From Lentimicrobiaceae bacterium (GTDB lineage Bacteria > Bacteroidota > Bacteroidia > Bacteroidales > F082), in NCBI GenBank assembly GCA_015061335.1, contig SUWT01000009.1, forward strand, positions 1 to 50,466: DNA of 50,466 nucleotides, written 5' to 3'. Positions 15,599-24,247 of this stretch are shown here, one piece after another. Position 1 is the stretch's first letter; each line of letters opens with the position of its first letter. The notes below the pieces were generated by a model. That model worked only from the letters and a program-made list of their open reading frames with translations. It made no database searches and was not told where the DNA came from. The translations under genes were made by a program, and so were the position numbers.

Positions 15599-16069
15599 AT
15601 GACAAATAATATTCAAAATACTCAAATAGAATTAATTGAGAAAAAGATCAATATGACATCACTGATTTTAGGTGTTATATTTATCGCATTAGGCATTGTT
15701 TTATTCATATATTCAAGAAATATCGAAGCTAATATGCTCTCCTCAACTATGGTATTTTTTGGTGTTGTATCATTGCTTTTTGCATTATTCTTTTTTATCT
15801 CTAAGCTAAATGCTAAAATCTATTCTAAAACGAACTCTCCTATTATAGAGCGTCAGCTTTATTATGATATTGCTGATTTCTATAAATTAAAAGATATTAT
15901 AGAAAATAATGATTTTGAATCGATTGATAAATTTAAAAGGATAGAGGAGGGTAATATACAGCTTTATGTGCTTTATTCAAAAGATAAGAAGTTTGCAGCA
16001 TTGCAGCTTTTGAAATATGAGCCTTTCGATTTTATTCCGCAGACTGAGATAAAAATTTTTGAACGTTAA
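15599..16069 (+). CDS. Two-helix membrane protein, unknown function
   Basis: About 156 residues from ATG 15599. Two adjacent membrane helices (MTSLILGVIFIALGIVLFIY and STMVFFGVVSLLFALFFFI) form a hairpin, followed by a soluble C-terminal half of about 85 residues with mixed alpha/beta character (DFYKLKDIIENNDFESIDKF, then LYVLYSKDKKFAALQLLKYEP). The frame is open from an ATG at 15557, inside the end of the OadG-type gene; 15599 is preferred because it follows a typical A-rich leader and avoids the overlap. Probably co-transcribed with the OadG-type gene. No family recognised. Confidence 0.62.
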   Translation: MTNNIQNTQIELIEKKINMTSLILGVIFIALGIVLFIYSRNIEANMLSSTMVFFGVVSLLFALFFFISKLNAKIYSKTNSPIIERQLYYDIADFYKLKDIIENNDFESIDKFKRIEEGNIQLYVLYSKDKKFAALQLLKYEPFDFIPQTEIKIFER

Positions 16070-16080
16070 AACGAAAACAT

Positions 16081-16121
16081 ATATCATTGAATGTGTCATA
16101 ATTAGGCACATTCAATGATAT
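16081..16121. terminator. Bidirectional terminator hairpin
   Basis: Perfect 15-bp inverted repeat ATATCATTGAATGTG around an 11-base loop, between two convergent genes. T-rich sequence follows on the plus strand and TTTTCGTTTT on the minus strand. Confidence 0.75.
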
Positions 16122-16128
16122 TTTAATT

Positions 16129-17250
16129 TTATTCCTTAACTATCTTCTTTACAGAAGAAATTCCTTCAGAATAAACCTTTACGAAATAAATTCCGTCAGA
16201 GAAGGTGTTCATGTCTATTCTTACGTTATCTGACTTTTCTTCAGAATATAATTTTCTTCCGTAAATGTCGTACAGTTCCACCAAGTCGATGTTTTCCGCC
16301 TCAACGTTGAGGATGTCTTTCGCTGGATTAGGATAGATGTTGGATGCCACGACTTGAGTTTCAACGATGTCTAAAAATTCATCGTATTCATACTCATAGA
16401 TACAATCGACATAAAGCTCATTTTCGTCGCCAACATATTCGGTGCGACTTGTAATCATATTGGAGTGAGAAGGTTCTACATAATAATCTTCTTCGGCATC
16501 AATATAATAATATACATCTGAATAACTTACGTCGAGATTGTGAGTATATTCAACTTTCCAGTCTAACTCGCCGCCGTAATATTCTGTTTCAGAGATGCAG
16601 TTGCCGTGTTCGTCATATTCGTAGATAAAATATCCTTCATCTAAATATTCACCTTCATAAACATAGAAGTACTCTTCTTTTACGAGCAGTCCGTTGTCGT
16701 AGCTATATTTTGTTGACTCTTCAACGATATAGCCATCGCCATAGTCCGACGAATAAGTTTCTTCAACAACGAGGTCGTCGCCGTTATAGACAAAAGATAT
16801 TTTCTCTCCCCAATCATCTTCCATATAATCAACTTCCATGTATGAGAGGCGGTCGTTGCCATCGTAATGATAATATATTGTGCTCTCATGATATATGAAG
16901 TACTGGTTTGTATATACGTCGCATTTGGTTTTCTGTCCTTTATCGTTGTATGTATATTCAGTGAAAACGTATAAATCATAGTTGTATCCGTTTGACGATT
17001 CGTAGCAGTCTTTTCTTATGAGTTGTCCTAAATCATTATAGAACAATGAGTCAATATAATACGACTCATATAGCTCACTTATTCTTTTTACGCACACGGG
17101 ATTAGTGTTGTCTCCTTCGTAGAAAAACAATTCATCTTCTCCGCAAGCCGCAGAAAAAATCCTGTTGACACGATATTCTGTTGTGTTTCTCTGGGAGAAA
17201 ACCGGCAATGCCATGATTGCCACAATTAATAGTAAAAACAGTTTCTTCAT
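16129..17250 (-). CDS. Secreted Tyr-rich repeat protein with T9SS type A sorting domain
   Basis: A 373-residue secreted protein. It has a signal peptide (MKKLFLLLIVAIMALPVFSQ), then many short strand repeats of the YD/RHS-like form (YTYNDKGQKTK, YHYDGNDRL, YSYDNGLLVKE, YEYDEHGNCISE), very rich in Tyr, Asp and Glu. The last ~70 residues form a type IX secretion sorting domain: NIYPNPAKDILNVE, then VELYDIYGRKL and DGIYFVKVYSEGISSVKKIVKE. It should be exported by Sec, moved across the outer membrane by the T9SS and possibly anchored on the surface. No T9SS machinery gene is in the window. Confidence 0.88.
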   Translation of the reverse strand: MKKLFLLLIVAIMALPVFSQRNTTEYRVNRIFSAACGEDELFFYEGDNTNPVCVKRISELYESYYIDSLFYNDLGQLIRKDCYESSNGYNYDLYVFTEYTYNDKGQKTKCDVYTNQYFIYHESTIYYHYDGNDRLSYMEVDYMEDDWGEKISFVYNGDDLVVEETYSSDYGDGYIVEESTKYSYDNGLLVKEEYFYVYEGEYLDEGYFIYEYDEHGNCISETEYYGGELDWKVEYTHNLDVSYSDVYYYIDAEEDYYVEPSHSNMITSRTEYVGDENELYVDCIYEYEYDEFLDIVETQVVASNIYPNPAKDILNVEAENIDLVELYDIYGRKLYSEEKSDNVRIDMNTFSDGIYFVKVYSEGISSVKKIVKE

Positions 17251-17295
17251 AATTGATTTTTTTAAAACCTGAGAGTTTTCGACTTTAAATTTATC

Positions 17296-17351
17296 AGAGA
17301 CGCAGCAATTACATCGTGTTTATTTTCATTGGTGTAATATGCCACGTCTCT
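17296..17351. repeat. Palindromic intergenic repeat, GAGACG...CGTCTC family
   Basis: Inverted ends AGAGACG/CGTCTCT and an inner ATTACA/TGTAAT pair flank a central GTGTTTATTTTCATT segment. It matches the copy at 38603-38656 at 49 of 54 positions in the same orientation, and its outer flank (TACATTAATTTTCAA) is shared, inverted, with the copy at 4024. It lies downstream of ettA. Confidence 0.88.
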
Positions 17352-17366
17352 ACATTAATTTTCAAA

Positions 17367-19040
17367 TTACATCAACTTTTTATATTTAAACTTCTTTGGT
17401 GCGGTATTGCCGAGACGTTTGATTTTGTTTTCTTCATATTCAGAATATGTTCCTTCGAAGAAATAGACTTGCGAGTCGCCCTCGAAAGCGAGTATATGGG
17501 TGGCGATTCTGTCTAAGAACCATCTGTCGTGAGAGATGATGACGGCGCAACCGGCGAAGTTTTCAAGACCTTCTTCCAAAGCACGTAATGTATTGACATC
17601 TATATCGTTGGTAGGCTCGTCGAGAAGAAGTACGTTAGCTTCTTGTTTCAATGTAAGAGCCAGATGCATTCTGTTACGTTCACCGCCCGATAAGACGCCG
17701 GCTTTCTTCTGTTGGTCGTTGCCGCCGAAGTTGAATCTCGAGACATAAGCTCTTGAATTCATGGTACGCTTTCCTAATTGTATAAGTTCGTTGCCGCCTG
17801 ATATGACTTCCCATACTGTTTTCTCAGGGTCGATGTCGGCATGCTGTTGATCGACGTAGCCTGTTTTCACTGTCTCGCCTACTTCAAACTCTCCTGAGTC
17901 CGGTTTTTCCAATCCCATAATGAGACGGAATAATGTCGTCTTACCGGCTCCGTTAGGTCCGATTACGCCGACTATACCTGCTGGCGGCAGACTAAAACTT
18001 AAGTTCTCGAATAACAATTTGTCGCCGTAAGCTTTGGTGATGTTTTTAGCCTCGATGACTTTGTTGCCGAGACGGTCGCCGTTAGGGATGTAAATTTCCA
18101 GTTTCTCTTCTTTCTCTTTTACGTCTTCGTTAAGGAGTTTCTCGTATGAAGCGAGACGTGCCTTACCTTTAGCGTGACGAGCTTTAGGAGCCATTCTTAC
18201 CCATTCTAGCTCGCGTTCCAAAGTCTTGCGGCGTTTGCTTTCAGTCTTTTCCTCCATCGCCATGCGTGCGGTTTTCTGATCGAGCCATGAAGAGTAGTTG
18301 CCTTTCCATGGGATACCTTCGCCACGGTCAAGTTCGAGTATCCATCCTGCTACGTGGTCTAAGAAATAACGGTCGTGGGTGACAGCGATGACGGTGCCTT
18401 TATATTGTTGTAAATGTTGTTCCAACCAGTTGATAGCTTCTGCGTCTAAGTGGTTGGTAGGCTCGTCTAATAACAAGATGTCTGGTTCTTGAAGAAGGAG
18501 TCTCACCAATGCTACGCGGCGGCGTTCCCCACCAGAGAGGTTCTTCACAGGAGTGTCACCGTCAGGACAGTTGAGAGCGTCCATCGCTCTTTCTAATTTG
18601 CTGTCCAAATCCCAAGCATCGTGCTGTTCGATGAGGTCTGTGAGCTGACCTTGTTCTTCAACGAGAGCGTTCATTTCGTCGTCGGTGAGTTCTTCCATGA
18701 AACGGGCGTTGACTTCTTCGTATCTCTTCAAGATGTCAACTATTTCTTGGATGCCTTCCTGTACGACTTCTTTAACAGTCTTGTCGTTATCTAATTCAGG
18801 TTCTTGGTCTAACATCCCTACCGAATATCCTGGGGAAAAAACCACTTCTCCATTATATGACTTGTCTTTCCCAGCTATGATCTTCAACAATGTGGATTTA
18901 CCAGAGCCGTTCAAGCCGATGATGCCGATTTTTGCTCCATAATAGAATGACAAATAAATATCTTTTAAAATTTGTCTTGAAGGCGGAATGATCTTACTCA
19001 CGCCTACCATTGAGAATATTATTTTCTTGTCGTCTGCCAT
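17367..19040 (-). CDS. ettA: Energy-dependent translational throttle protein EttA (ABC-F)
   Basis: ABC-F ATPase that binds the ribosomal E site and gates the first elongation steps according to ATP/ADP ratio. It has 557 residues with two ATPase domains in tandem: Walker A GLNGSGKST (42-50) with signature LSGGERRR and LLLDEPTNHLDAEA, then GPNGAGKTT with LSGGERNRMHLAL and DEPTNDIDVNTL. The inter-domain linker is rich in Arg/Lys (LERELEWVRMAPKARHAKGKARL), the P-site tRNA interaction motif. No membrane segments, so it is not a transporter. A heptamer array separates it from the glycosyltransferase genes upstream. Confidence 0.96.
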   Translation of the reverse strand: MADDKKIIFSMVGVSKIIPPSRQILKDIYLSFYYGAKIGIIGLNGSGKSTLLKIIAGKDKSYNGEVVFSPGYSVGMLDQEPELDNDKTVKEVVQEGIQEIVDILKRYEEVNARFMEELTDDEMNALVEEQGQLTDLIEQHDAWDLDSKLERAMDALNCPDGDTPVKNLSGGERRRVALVRLLLQEPDILLLDEPTNHLDAEAINWLEQHLQQYKGTVIAVTHDRYFLDHVAGWILELDRGEGIPWKGNYSSWLDQKTARMAMEEKTESKRRKTLERELEWVRMAPKARHAKGKARLASYEKLLNEDVKEKEEKLEIYIPNGDRLGNKVIEAKNITKAYGDKLLFENLSFSLPPAGIVGVIGPNGAGKTTLFRLIMGLEKPDSGEFEVGETVKTGYVDQQHADIDPEKTVWEVISGGNELIQLGKRTMNSRAYVSRFNFGGNDQQKKAGVLSGGERNRMHLALTLKQEANVLLLDEPTNDIDVNTLRALEEGLENFAGCAVIISHDRWFLDRIATHILAFEGDSQVYFFEGTYSEYEENKIKRLGNTAPKKFKYKKLM

Positions 19041-19042
19041 GA

Positions 19043-19194
19043 TTTTTTATAGTTTATAGTTTATGGTGTATAGTTTAGAGTAGTTTTAAAGTTAAGGGTC
19101 TAAAGTTGTTAGTTTATAGTAATCCTTACCCACTTTAAACTATTAACAATAAACTTTACAACTGCTCTACACTCTAAACTTTACACTCTACACT
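19043..19194. repeat. Opposed heptamer-type arms (TAGTTTA / CTCTACA, TAAACTT)
   Basis: Between ettA and the glycosyltransferase gene: the left part repeats TAGTTTA/TGGTGTA/GAGTAGT units, the right part repeats CTCTACA, CTCTAAA and CTTTACA units in the opposite sense. More degenerate than the 9951-10052 array but of the same design. Confidence 0.75.
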
Positions 19195-20370
19195 TTATTT
19201 AATTTTCAATTTCATTTCATTTTCCATAATCTTCGTCGCTTCGCCCCAATCATAGACGCGATGTACGAAATCGTATCCGTTTTGTGCCACAGATTCTGCT
19301 TTTTCTTTGTCAGTAAGCAGTGTTATTATGTGCTTGGCGAGTTCTTGTTCATTGTCACCTACTAGAATTTCTTTGCCGTCTTCGGCGTGTAACGAGCCAT
19401 TTGCCAATGAGGTCGTGATACAAGGAAGTCGCATCGACATCGCCTCAAGAAGTTTGTTCTGAAGACCTGTTCCTATTCTCATTGGGGCTATGAATATTTT
19501 ACTCTGTGCGTATGCGTCTCTCATATCGTCGAGCCAACCGCTGATGATGATTCTCTCTGATGCCACTTTTTTTACGCGTGGGTCTGGAGTGGCACCTGCG
19601 ATATACATCTTAGTATTTGGAAGTTTTTCCCAAACCAAAGGAAGAATATGATTAGAAAGGTATTCTACTGCGTTGACATTTGGTGCATAAGCCATATTGC
19701 CAGTAAAGACTATATCGTATTTTTTCTCTTGTTGTTGAGGAGAATAATATTCATGATCAACGCCATTAGGAACTATAAGAATCTCTTCTTTCTTAGTATG
19801 ATCGATGTCGTCACGGTCTTGAATACTGATAATGGTCTTGACGTCGAAATCATCGAAAATATCATGTTCGTAACGTCTCAAGCGATTGTATTCCATATTA
19901 AAGACTGGTTTTAGGTAGAACGGAGCGATGTCAGCCCTACGCTTCATGCCCATAGAGAAAACATCCTGATAGTCAATAGTTTTGGCTGTTTTCTCAAAGC
20001 GTAGATATTCTGCTACTCTAAGCAACTGACCAAATAACATATCTGGTTTGTTTTTCTCAATGAGATTATGTACTATTTTGTGAGCCTTACTATTGTAAAA
20101 ATAACCACATTGTATAGGAAGCCCTTTTAAGAATGCTTTTATTATGTTGAAGAGTATAGATATTTTATTGATATCTATAAATGTTACAGAGATACAATAA
20201 GGCTGTAACGCTTTATAAGCTTCCTCTTTATTAGCGTTTTTATCGGTATTTAAAGCGCAGAGAACGACCTCATTGTCGTTAGATAATTGTTTTATTTGGT
20301 TATAAGCTCTAAGCTTATCTCCCTTTTCAAGAGGCCATGGTATTCTAGGCAATAATACAAATATCTTCAT
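19195..20370 (-). CDS. Glycosyltransferase, GT4-like (GT-B fold)
   Basis: A 391-residue GT-B glycosyltransferase. The N-terminal acceptor domain starts FVLLPRIPWPLEKGDKLRAYNQIK, as in a GT4-like family; the C-terminal nucleotide-sugar domain contains VPNGVDHEYYSP, IVFTGNMAYAPNVNAVEYL, and the donor-binding GTGLQNKLLEAMSMRLPCITT with the expected Glu. Sugar and acceptor cannot be told from sequence. It lies 5 bases after a second glycosyltransferase and downstream of an LptF/G-type permease, so a role in lipopolysaccharide or other surface glycan assembly is likely but inferred from context. Confidence 0.87.
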   Translation of the reverse strand: MKIFVLLPRIPWPLEKGDKLRAYNQIKQLSNDNEVVLCALNTDKNANKEEAYKALQPYCISVTFIDINKISILFNIIKAFLKGLPIQCGYFYNSKAHKIVHNLIEKNKPDMLFGQLLRVAEYLRFEKTAKTIDYQDVFSMGMKRRADIAPFYLKPVFNMEYNRLRRYEHDIFDDFDVKTIISIQDRDDIDHTKKEEILIVPNGVDHEYYSPQQQEKKYDIVFTGNMAYAPNVNAVEYLSNHILPLVWEKLPNTKMYIAGATPDPRVKKVASERIIISGWLDDMRDAYAQSKIFIAPMRIGTGLQNKLLEAMSMRLPCITTSLANGSLHAEDGKEILVGDNEQELAKHIITLLTDKEKAESVAQNGYDFVHRVYDWGEATKIMENEMKLKIK

Positions 20371-20375
20371 AATCT

Positions 20376-21608
20376 CTATAGTTTATTGTTTATATAAGTT
20401 ATATCTTTCTTTGTTTTTCCAATCTCATCATAGAATATCAGTAATCTGTCTATGATTTTTTTATTATCATAAACCTCTTCAATGAGTAGGCGTGCTTTCT
20501 GACCTATCCTTGATGCTTCATTAGGGTCTCTCATGATTCTATTGACGGCTTCAACCATTTTAGCTGCTGTGTCGGCAATGATAATATTCTCATACTCAGA
20601 ATATTGAATGCCTTCAGCTCCTACCAGGGTTGTTATTACCGTTTTACCCATAGCCATTGACTCTATAATCTTTATTCTGATACCGCTTCCTGATAATAAT
20701 GGTACGATAGCGACATCATGTTCTTCGATAAATTTCTTAGAATCAGGTACCTCACCTATGACATAAATGTTGTCTTTCCTCATATTCAACAGCCATTTGG
20801 GCATGTGGCGACCAGCAAGATATATAGATGCTTTAGGTGATTTCTTAATAATTTTGTCCCATATCTTGGTGACAAACCATTTGATGCCTTCTTCGTTAGG
20901 CATCCAGTTCATTGATCCTATATGATAGAATGTCGGAGTTTCCTTGATATTGTAGTTGGGTGTAAAATCCTGAGGATTAACACCATACGGAATATCAATT
21001 ACAGGTACGGCAGTCTCTCCTCTGAAAAATGCTGCATCACGATATGTAATAGCGGCTATTCCATCTACCTTATGTAGGGTCTCCATCTCAAATTTTTTCA
21101 GTGTGCGAACCAAATGGTTGATATACCATCGTTTAGGAAGGAATTTCGTTTCTTTTGCTATTCTGTCCCAAATAAGATGTTCAACATTATGCGCACGTAA
21201 GATTATCTTGGCATCAGAATATTGTCTTATGGTTTCAATATAAGGTGCCATATAAATCATCTCCAACTGAACAATATCATATCTGTCTTTCTTTAAAATT
21301 TCTATCAGTTTATTTGTAAATTGTTGTGAAATAAAACGTTCAACATGATATGATTCATCAGTGAAAAGATTCTTAAATGCTTTTAAAGGTCTGATACGCA
21401 AGTCAACATCTATAAGTTCGATATTGGTTTTGCTTTTATAATTTTTTGGTATATCTTTTTCTTTGATATGATATTTTTCACTGTTTACAGCAAGTATTTT
21501 TACCTTATGACCAGCTTCTAACAAGCCAGTTACAATACTATTCATTGCCATCGGACCACCTTCACTGGCTGGGTATGGCGACTTGTTGCATAGCATTAAA
21601 ATATTCAT
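20376..21608 (-). CDS. Glycosyltransferase family 4 protein
   Basis: A GT-B glycosyltransferase of about 410 residues. It begins MNILMLCNKSPYPASEGGPMAMNSI (glycine-rich N-terminal loop) and contains DIVQLEMIYMAPYIE, the AHNVEHLIWDR motif, FYHIGSMNWMPNEEGIKWFV and the donor site GSGIRIKIIESMAMGKTVITT. A TTG two codons upstream could also start it; the ATG at 21608 is preferred. It sits between an LptF/G-type permease (18 bases upstream) and another glycosyltransferase (5 bases downstream), so the three form one transcript. Probable work: consecutive sugar additions to a cell-surface polymer. Confidence 0.87.
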   Translation of the reverse strand: MNILMLCNKSPYPASEGGPMAMNSIVTGLLEAGHKVKILAVNSEKYHIKEKDIPKNYKSKTNIELIDVDLRIRPLKAFKNLFTDESYHVERFISQQFTNKLIEILKKDRYDIVQLEMIYMAPYIETIRQYSDAKIILRAHNVEHLIWDRIAKETKFLPKRWYINHLVRTLKKFEMETLHKVDGIAAITYRDAAFFRGETAVPVIDIPYGVNPQDFTPNYNIKETPTFYHIGSMNWMPNEEGIKWFVTKIWDKIIKKSPKASIYLAGRHMPKWLLNMRKDNIYVIGEVPDSKKFIEEHDVAIVPLLSGSGIRIKIIESMAMGKTVITTLVGAEGIQYSEYENIIIADTAAKMVEAVNRIMRDPNEASRIGQKARLLIEEVYDNKKIIDRLLIFYDEIGKTKKDITYINNKL

Positions 21609-21626
21609 AATCAATATATTAAATAA

Positions 21627-23072
21627 TTACACTTTGTTTTTTCTTTTAAAAATATTGTTGAAAGCTTTTTTCCAGCTTTCTCCATCAAGTATGTCAGAGT
21701 CGGTTGTTGCCTTGATAGTCAGGAATATGCCTATCGGCAATAGTATTATTGAGGATAGCCATACACCTAAAAATACCGGTATGTCACCAGCAATTGCAAT
21801 GCGTTGGCTGGTAATAGTAATAACATAATAGATAACGAAAAATATCACACTGACAACAATAGGAAGACCGAGTCCGCCTTTTCTGATGATAGCACCTAAT
21901 GGTGCTCCTATGAAGAAGAACAACAGACATGCAATGCTGAGAGAAAATTTCTCATGCATTACCTGCTGATGTTTTCGAATATTGGTCTCCTGTTTCTTGA
22001 AGTCATTAATATTGATACTCACGTTATCGGCATGATTCTTTGTTGAAGTAAGTGACATGTTGATGATTGAAGCCTTTTCATTATCACCAAAATTTTCTAT
22101 AAGAGGCCAAGTGAATGTAGTTAAAGTATCTGCTTTAGAATTCTTAAACTCACTTGATTTCGTATGATCCTGAGTTGTAAGATGTTGGAATCTGTTTATG
22201 AATGACTTTTTATAACTTTCACGTCTTTCTGTCTTATTAAGCTGTAAGGAATCTATGGCTGTAGTAAGCTGACTTATGTTAAGCATGGAATGATGTCCTT
22301 TCATGGAGTTTTCATCGCTTTCTTTCATATCGAAATCGGAGATGTCAAAACTAACATATTGTTTTTTGAAAGCCATCTTCTCAAAGGGTCTTTTCGATTT
22401 GTAATCTTTATCGTCAGTTATATCGTTGTAGTTGAATCCATTATAAAGAGTAAATACTATCTCTTTTTGACTCGGAGCCAATGCTATTGTGGCAGAGTCG
22501 GCAGTTGTAACTTTAGAATTGACTCTATAGTCGGAATGATCATAGATGAGAACATCATATAATGAGCTCCCGTCTTCACCTTTGGTTCCTACCCTTATCG
22601 CATATCCATCTATACCTTTATAAAACCTGCCTTCCGGTATGTCGAACGACATCTTCTGTTTTCTTACATCGCGTAAAAGAGTATTGGATTTTAATGTGGC
22701 TACAGGAAGTACATTATTGGAAAAAATAAACGCTACCAGACTCATGACTATAGAGAAAACAAACAAGGGACGCATAACCTTCCATGTTGAAATCCCAGAA
22801 GCCTTCATGGCAACAAGTTCATAGAATTCACCCAGATTACCAAAACACATCAGAGATGAAAGTAATATCGCTAAAGGTAGAGCCATAGGGACAAATGTTA
22901 CAGCAGTGTAAAACATCAGCTTCCCTAATACCTCAAAACCTAAACCTTTGCCAACAAGATCGTCAAGATAACACCATAAAAACTGCATGAGCAGAATGAA
23001 AATGGCAACAAAAAAAGTAAAAACAAAAGTGCCGACAAATGAACGTAATATGTATCTATATAGTTTTCTCAA
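21627..23072 (-). CDS. LptF/LptG-family lipopolysaccharide export permease
   Basis: A 481-residue inner-membrane protein of the YjgP/YjgQ family, the permease part of the Lpt machine that pulls LPS out of the inner membrane. The N-terminus RKLYRYILRSFVGTFVFTFFVAIFI is typical; there are three N-terminal helices (about 12-35, 50-72, 96-120), a long periplasmic beta-jellyroll region (about 120-380) and three C-terminal helices. The periplasmic domain is longer than in E. coli LptF or LptG, with an insert rich in Ser, Lys and Asn. lptB lies 1.2 kb away in another transcript. LptF versus LptG cannot be decided here. Confidence 0.9.
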   Translation of the reverse strand: MRKLYRYILRSFVGTFVFTFFVAIFILLMQFLWCYLDDLVGKGLGFEVLGKLMFYTAVTFVPMALPLAILLSSLMCFGNLGEFYELVAMKASGISTWKVMRPLFVFSIVMSLVAFIFSNNVLPVATLKSNTLLRDVRKQKMSFDIPEGRFYKGIDGYAIRVGTKGEDGSSLYDVLIYDHSDYRVNSKVTTADSATIALAPSQKEIVFTLYNGFNYNDITDDKDYKSKRPFEKMAFKKQYVSFDISDFDMKESDENSMKGHHSMLNISQLTTAIDSLQLNKTERRESYKKSFINRFQHLTTQDHTKSSEFKNSKADTLTTFTWPLIENFGDNEKASIINMSLTSTKNHADNVSININDFKKQETNIRKHQQVMHEKFSLSIACLLFFFIGAPLGAIIRKGGLGLPIVVSVIFFVIYYVITITSQRIAIAGDIPVFLGVWLSSIILLPIGIFLTIKATTDSDILDGESWKKAFNNIFKRKNKV

Positions 23073-23091
23073 TACCGACTATTTTAGATTG

Positions 23092-23099
23092 CAAATATA
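23092..23099 (-). promoter_or_regulatory. -7 box (TATATTTG) for the LptF/G-glycosyltransferase transcript
   Basis: Minus-strand TATATTTG matches TAnnTTTG and ends 19 bases before the permease ATG. Confidence 0.6.
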
Positions 23100-23204
23100 A
23101 TAATTTAGTCGCAATATTATACTTTAAGCTTACATAATAATTTTTTTCACAATTACGTTATAAATAACTAAATATTTCTTTTTTTTGCATTAAAATTGTT
23201 TGTC

Positions 23205-23534
23205 ATGGAAATAAGTATTTTTGATTTTTTCAAAGAGATAAATGTTAGTATAACTATCTCTGATACAGAAGGTAATGTCGTTTATATGAACGATAAGGCT
23301 AAAAGTGTTTTCGGCGATATGACAGGTAAGAACATGATGTCGTGCCATAAGCAATCTTCACAAGAGACAATAAAACGCCTTATTGATGAAAAAGCCACTA
23401 ATGTTTATACCATACAAAAAGGGGAGGTGAGAAAAATGATATATCAGACTCCTTGGTATGTTGATGGTGAAATTAAGGGGCTTGTTGAATATTCCATCAT
23501 CTTGCCTGAAAATATGCCACACTATATAAGATGA
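23205..23534 (+). CDS. Stand-alone PAS-domain protein
   Basis: About 109 residues forming one PAS fold: ISIFDFFKEINVSITISDTEGNVVYMNDKAKSVFGDMTGKNMMSCH and a closing strand WYVDGEIKGLVEYSIIL. There is no output domain (no kinase, cyclase or HTH). The conserved MSCHKQSS stretch recalls small PAS proteins in which a Cys-His motif may bind a cofactor, which I cannot verify. ATG 23205 is preferred over an in-frame TTG three codons upstream. It overlaps pssA by 4 bases (ATGA), so the two are translationally coupled; a sensory link to phospholipid synthesis is an inference. Confidence 0.78.
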   Translation: MEISIFDFFKEINVSITISDTEGNVVYMNDKAKSVFGDMTGKNMMSCHKQSSQETIKRLIDEKATNVYTIQKGEVRKMIYQTPWYVDGEIKGLVEYSIILPENMPHYIR

Positions 23535-24247
23535 AAATTGAGAGTCAAAAGATGATAAAACATATTCCTAATTCAATCACCTGCTGCAATCTTTTGTCTG
23601 GTTGCATCTCTATAGCTTTGATGTGTAATGGCTATGCCATCGCTGCCGGCGTTATGATCTTTATCGCTGCAGTTTTTGATTTTTGTGATGGCTTTGCTGC
23701 TCGTTTGTTGAAAGCTTATTCTCCTTTAGGAGCTCAGCTTGATTCTCTTTCTGATGTGATTTCGTTTGGTGTCGCACCATCATTTATTATTTACCATTAT
23801 CTTAATCAAGTCGCCAGCTTAGATATAATGGGCTTTAACATTTTTCCGTTTATGGCTTTTTTCTTGGCTGTGTTTGCCGCTCTTCGCCTTGCGAAATTTA
23901 ATATTGATGACCGACAGACGACTTCATTTATTGGGCTTCCAACCCCAGCAATGGGAATCTTTGTTGCCGCATTACCTTTCGTATTGAGAAATGAAAGTTT
24001 GGCTCTTATTCGAAATATGATAATTAATCCATATTTCTTAACGGCATTGATAGTGGTGTTTTGTTATTTGATGATAAGCGAGATTCCATTCTTCTCATTG
24101 AAGATGAAAAATCTGAATTTCAAAAAAAATATTCACATATATATATTGGCAATATTTGCTGTCGTGGCTTTTATTTTCTTAGGATTAGCTGCAGTACCTT
24201 TTGTAATATTGTTTTATGTGATTGAAGCCATTATAATTAGGAATTAG
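23531..24247 (+). CDS. pssA: CDP-diacylglycerol-serine O-phosphatidyltransferase
   Basis: Membrane enzyme that joins CDP-diacylglycerol and serine to make phosphatidylserine, the precursor of phosphatidylethanolamine. It has 238 residues and about seven membrane helices. The CDP-alcohol phosphotransferase signature DG-x2-AR-x8-G-x3-D-x3-D is complete in DGFAARLLKAYSPLGAQLDSLSD (near residue 51). The C-terminal IIIRN and the TAG stop are encoded by the first units of a TTAGGAA heptamer repeat, so the gene's end was set by the repeat. An ATG seven codons downstream (MIKHIPNSIT) is an alternative start that would remove the overlap with the PAS gene. Confidence 0.93.
   Translation: MKIESQKMIKHIPNSITCCNLLSGCISIALMCNGYAIAAGVMIFIAAVFDFCDGFAARLLKAYSPLGAQLDSLSDVISFGVAPSFIIYHYLNQVASLDIMGFNIFPFMAFFLAVFAALRLAKFNIDDRQTTSFIGLPTPAMGIFVAALPFVLRNESLALIRNMIINPYFLTALIVVFCYLMISEIPFFSLKMKNLNFKKNIHIYILAIFAVVAFIFLGLAAVPFVILFYVIEAIIIRN

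Noticed and set aside
16680-16979. Overlapping reading frame in the Tyr-rich T9SS cargo gene
   Set aside because: It is a by-product of the biased TAT/GAA codon use of the real gene; no signal peptide, promoter or family resemblance.
17367-19040. Transporter ATPase call for the double-ABC protein
   Set aside because: It has no membrane partner and carries the Arg/Lys-rich ABC-F linker; EttA fits better.
19195-21608. Capsule or exopolysaccharide locus
   Set aside because: Only two glycosyltransferases are present, without polymerase, flippase or chain-length genes; context points to LPS-related work but no further.
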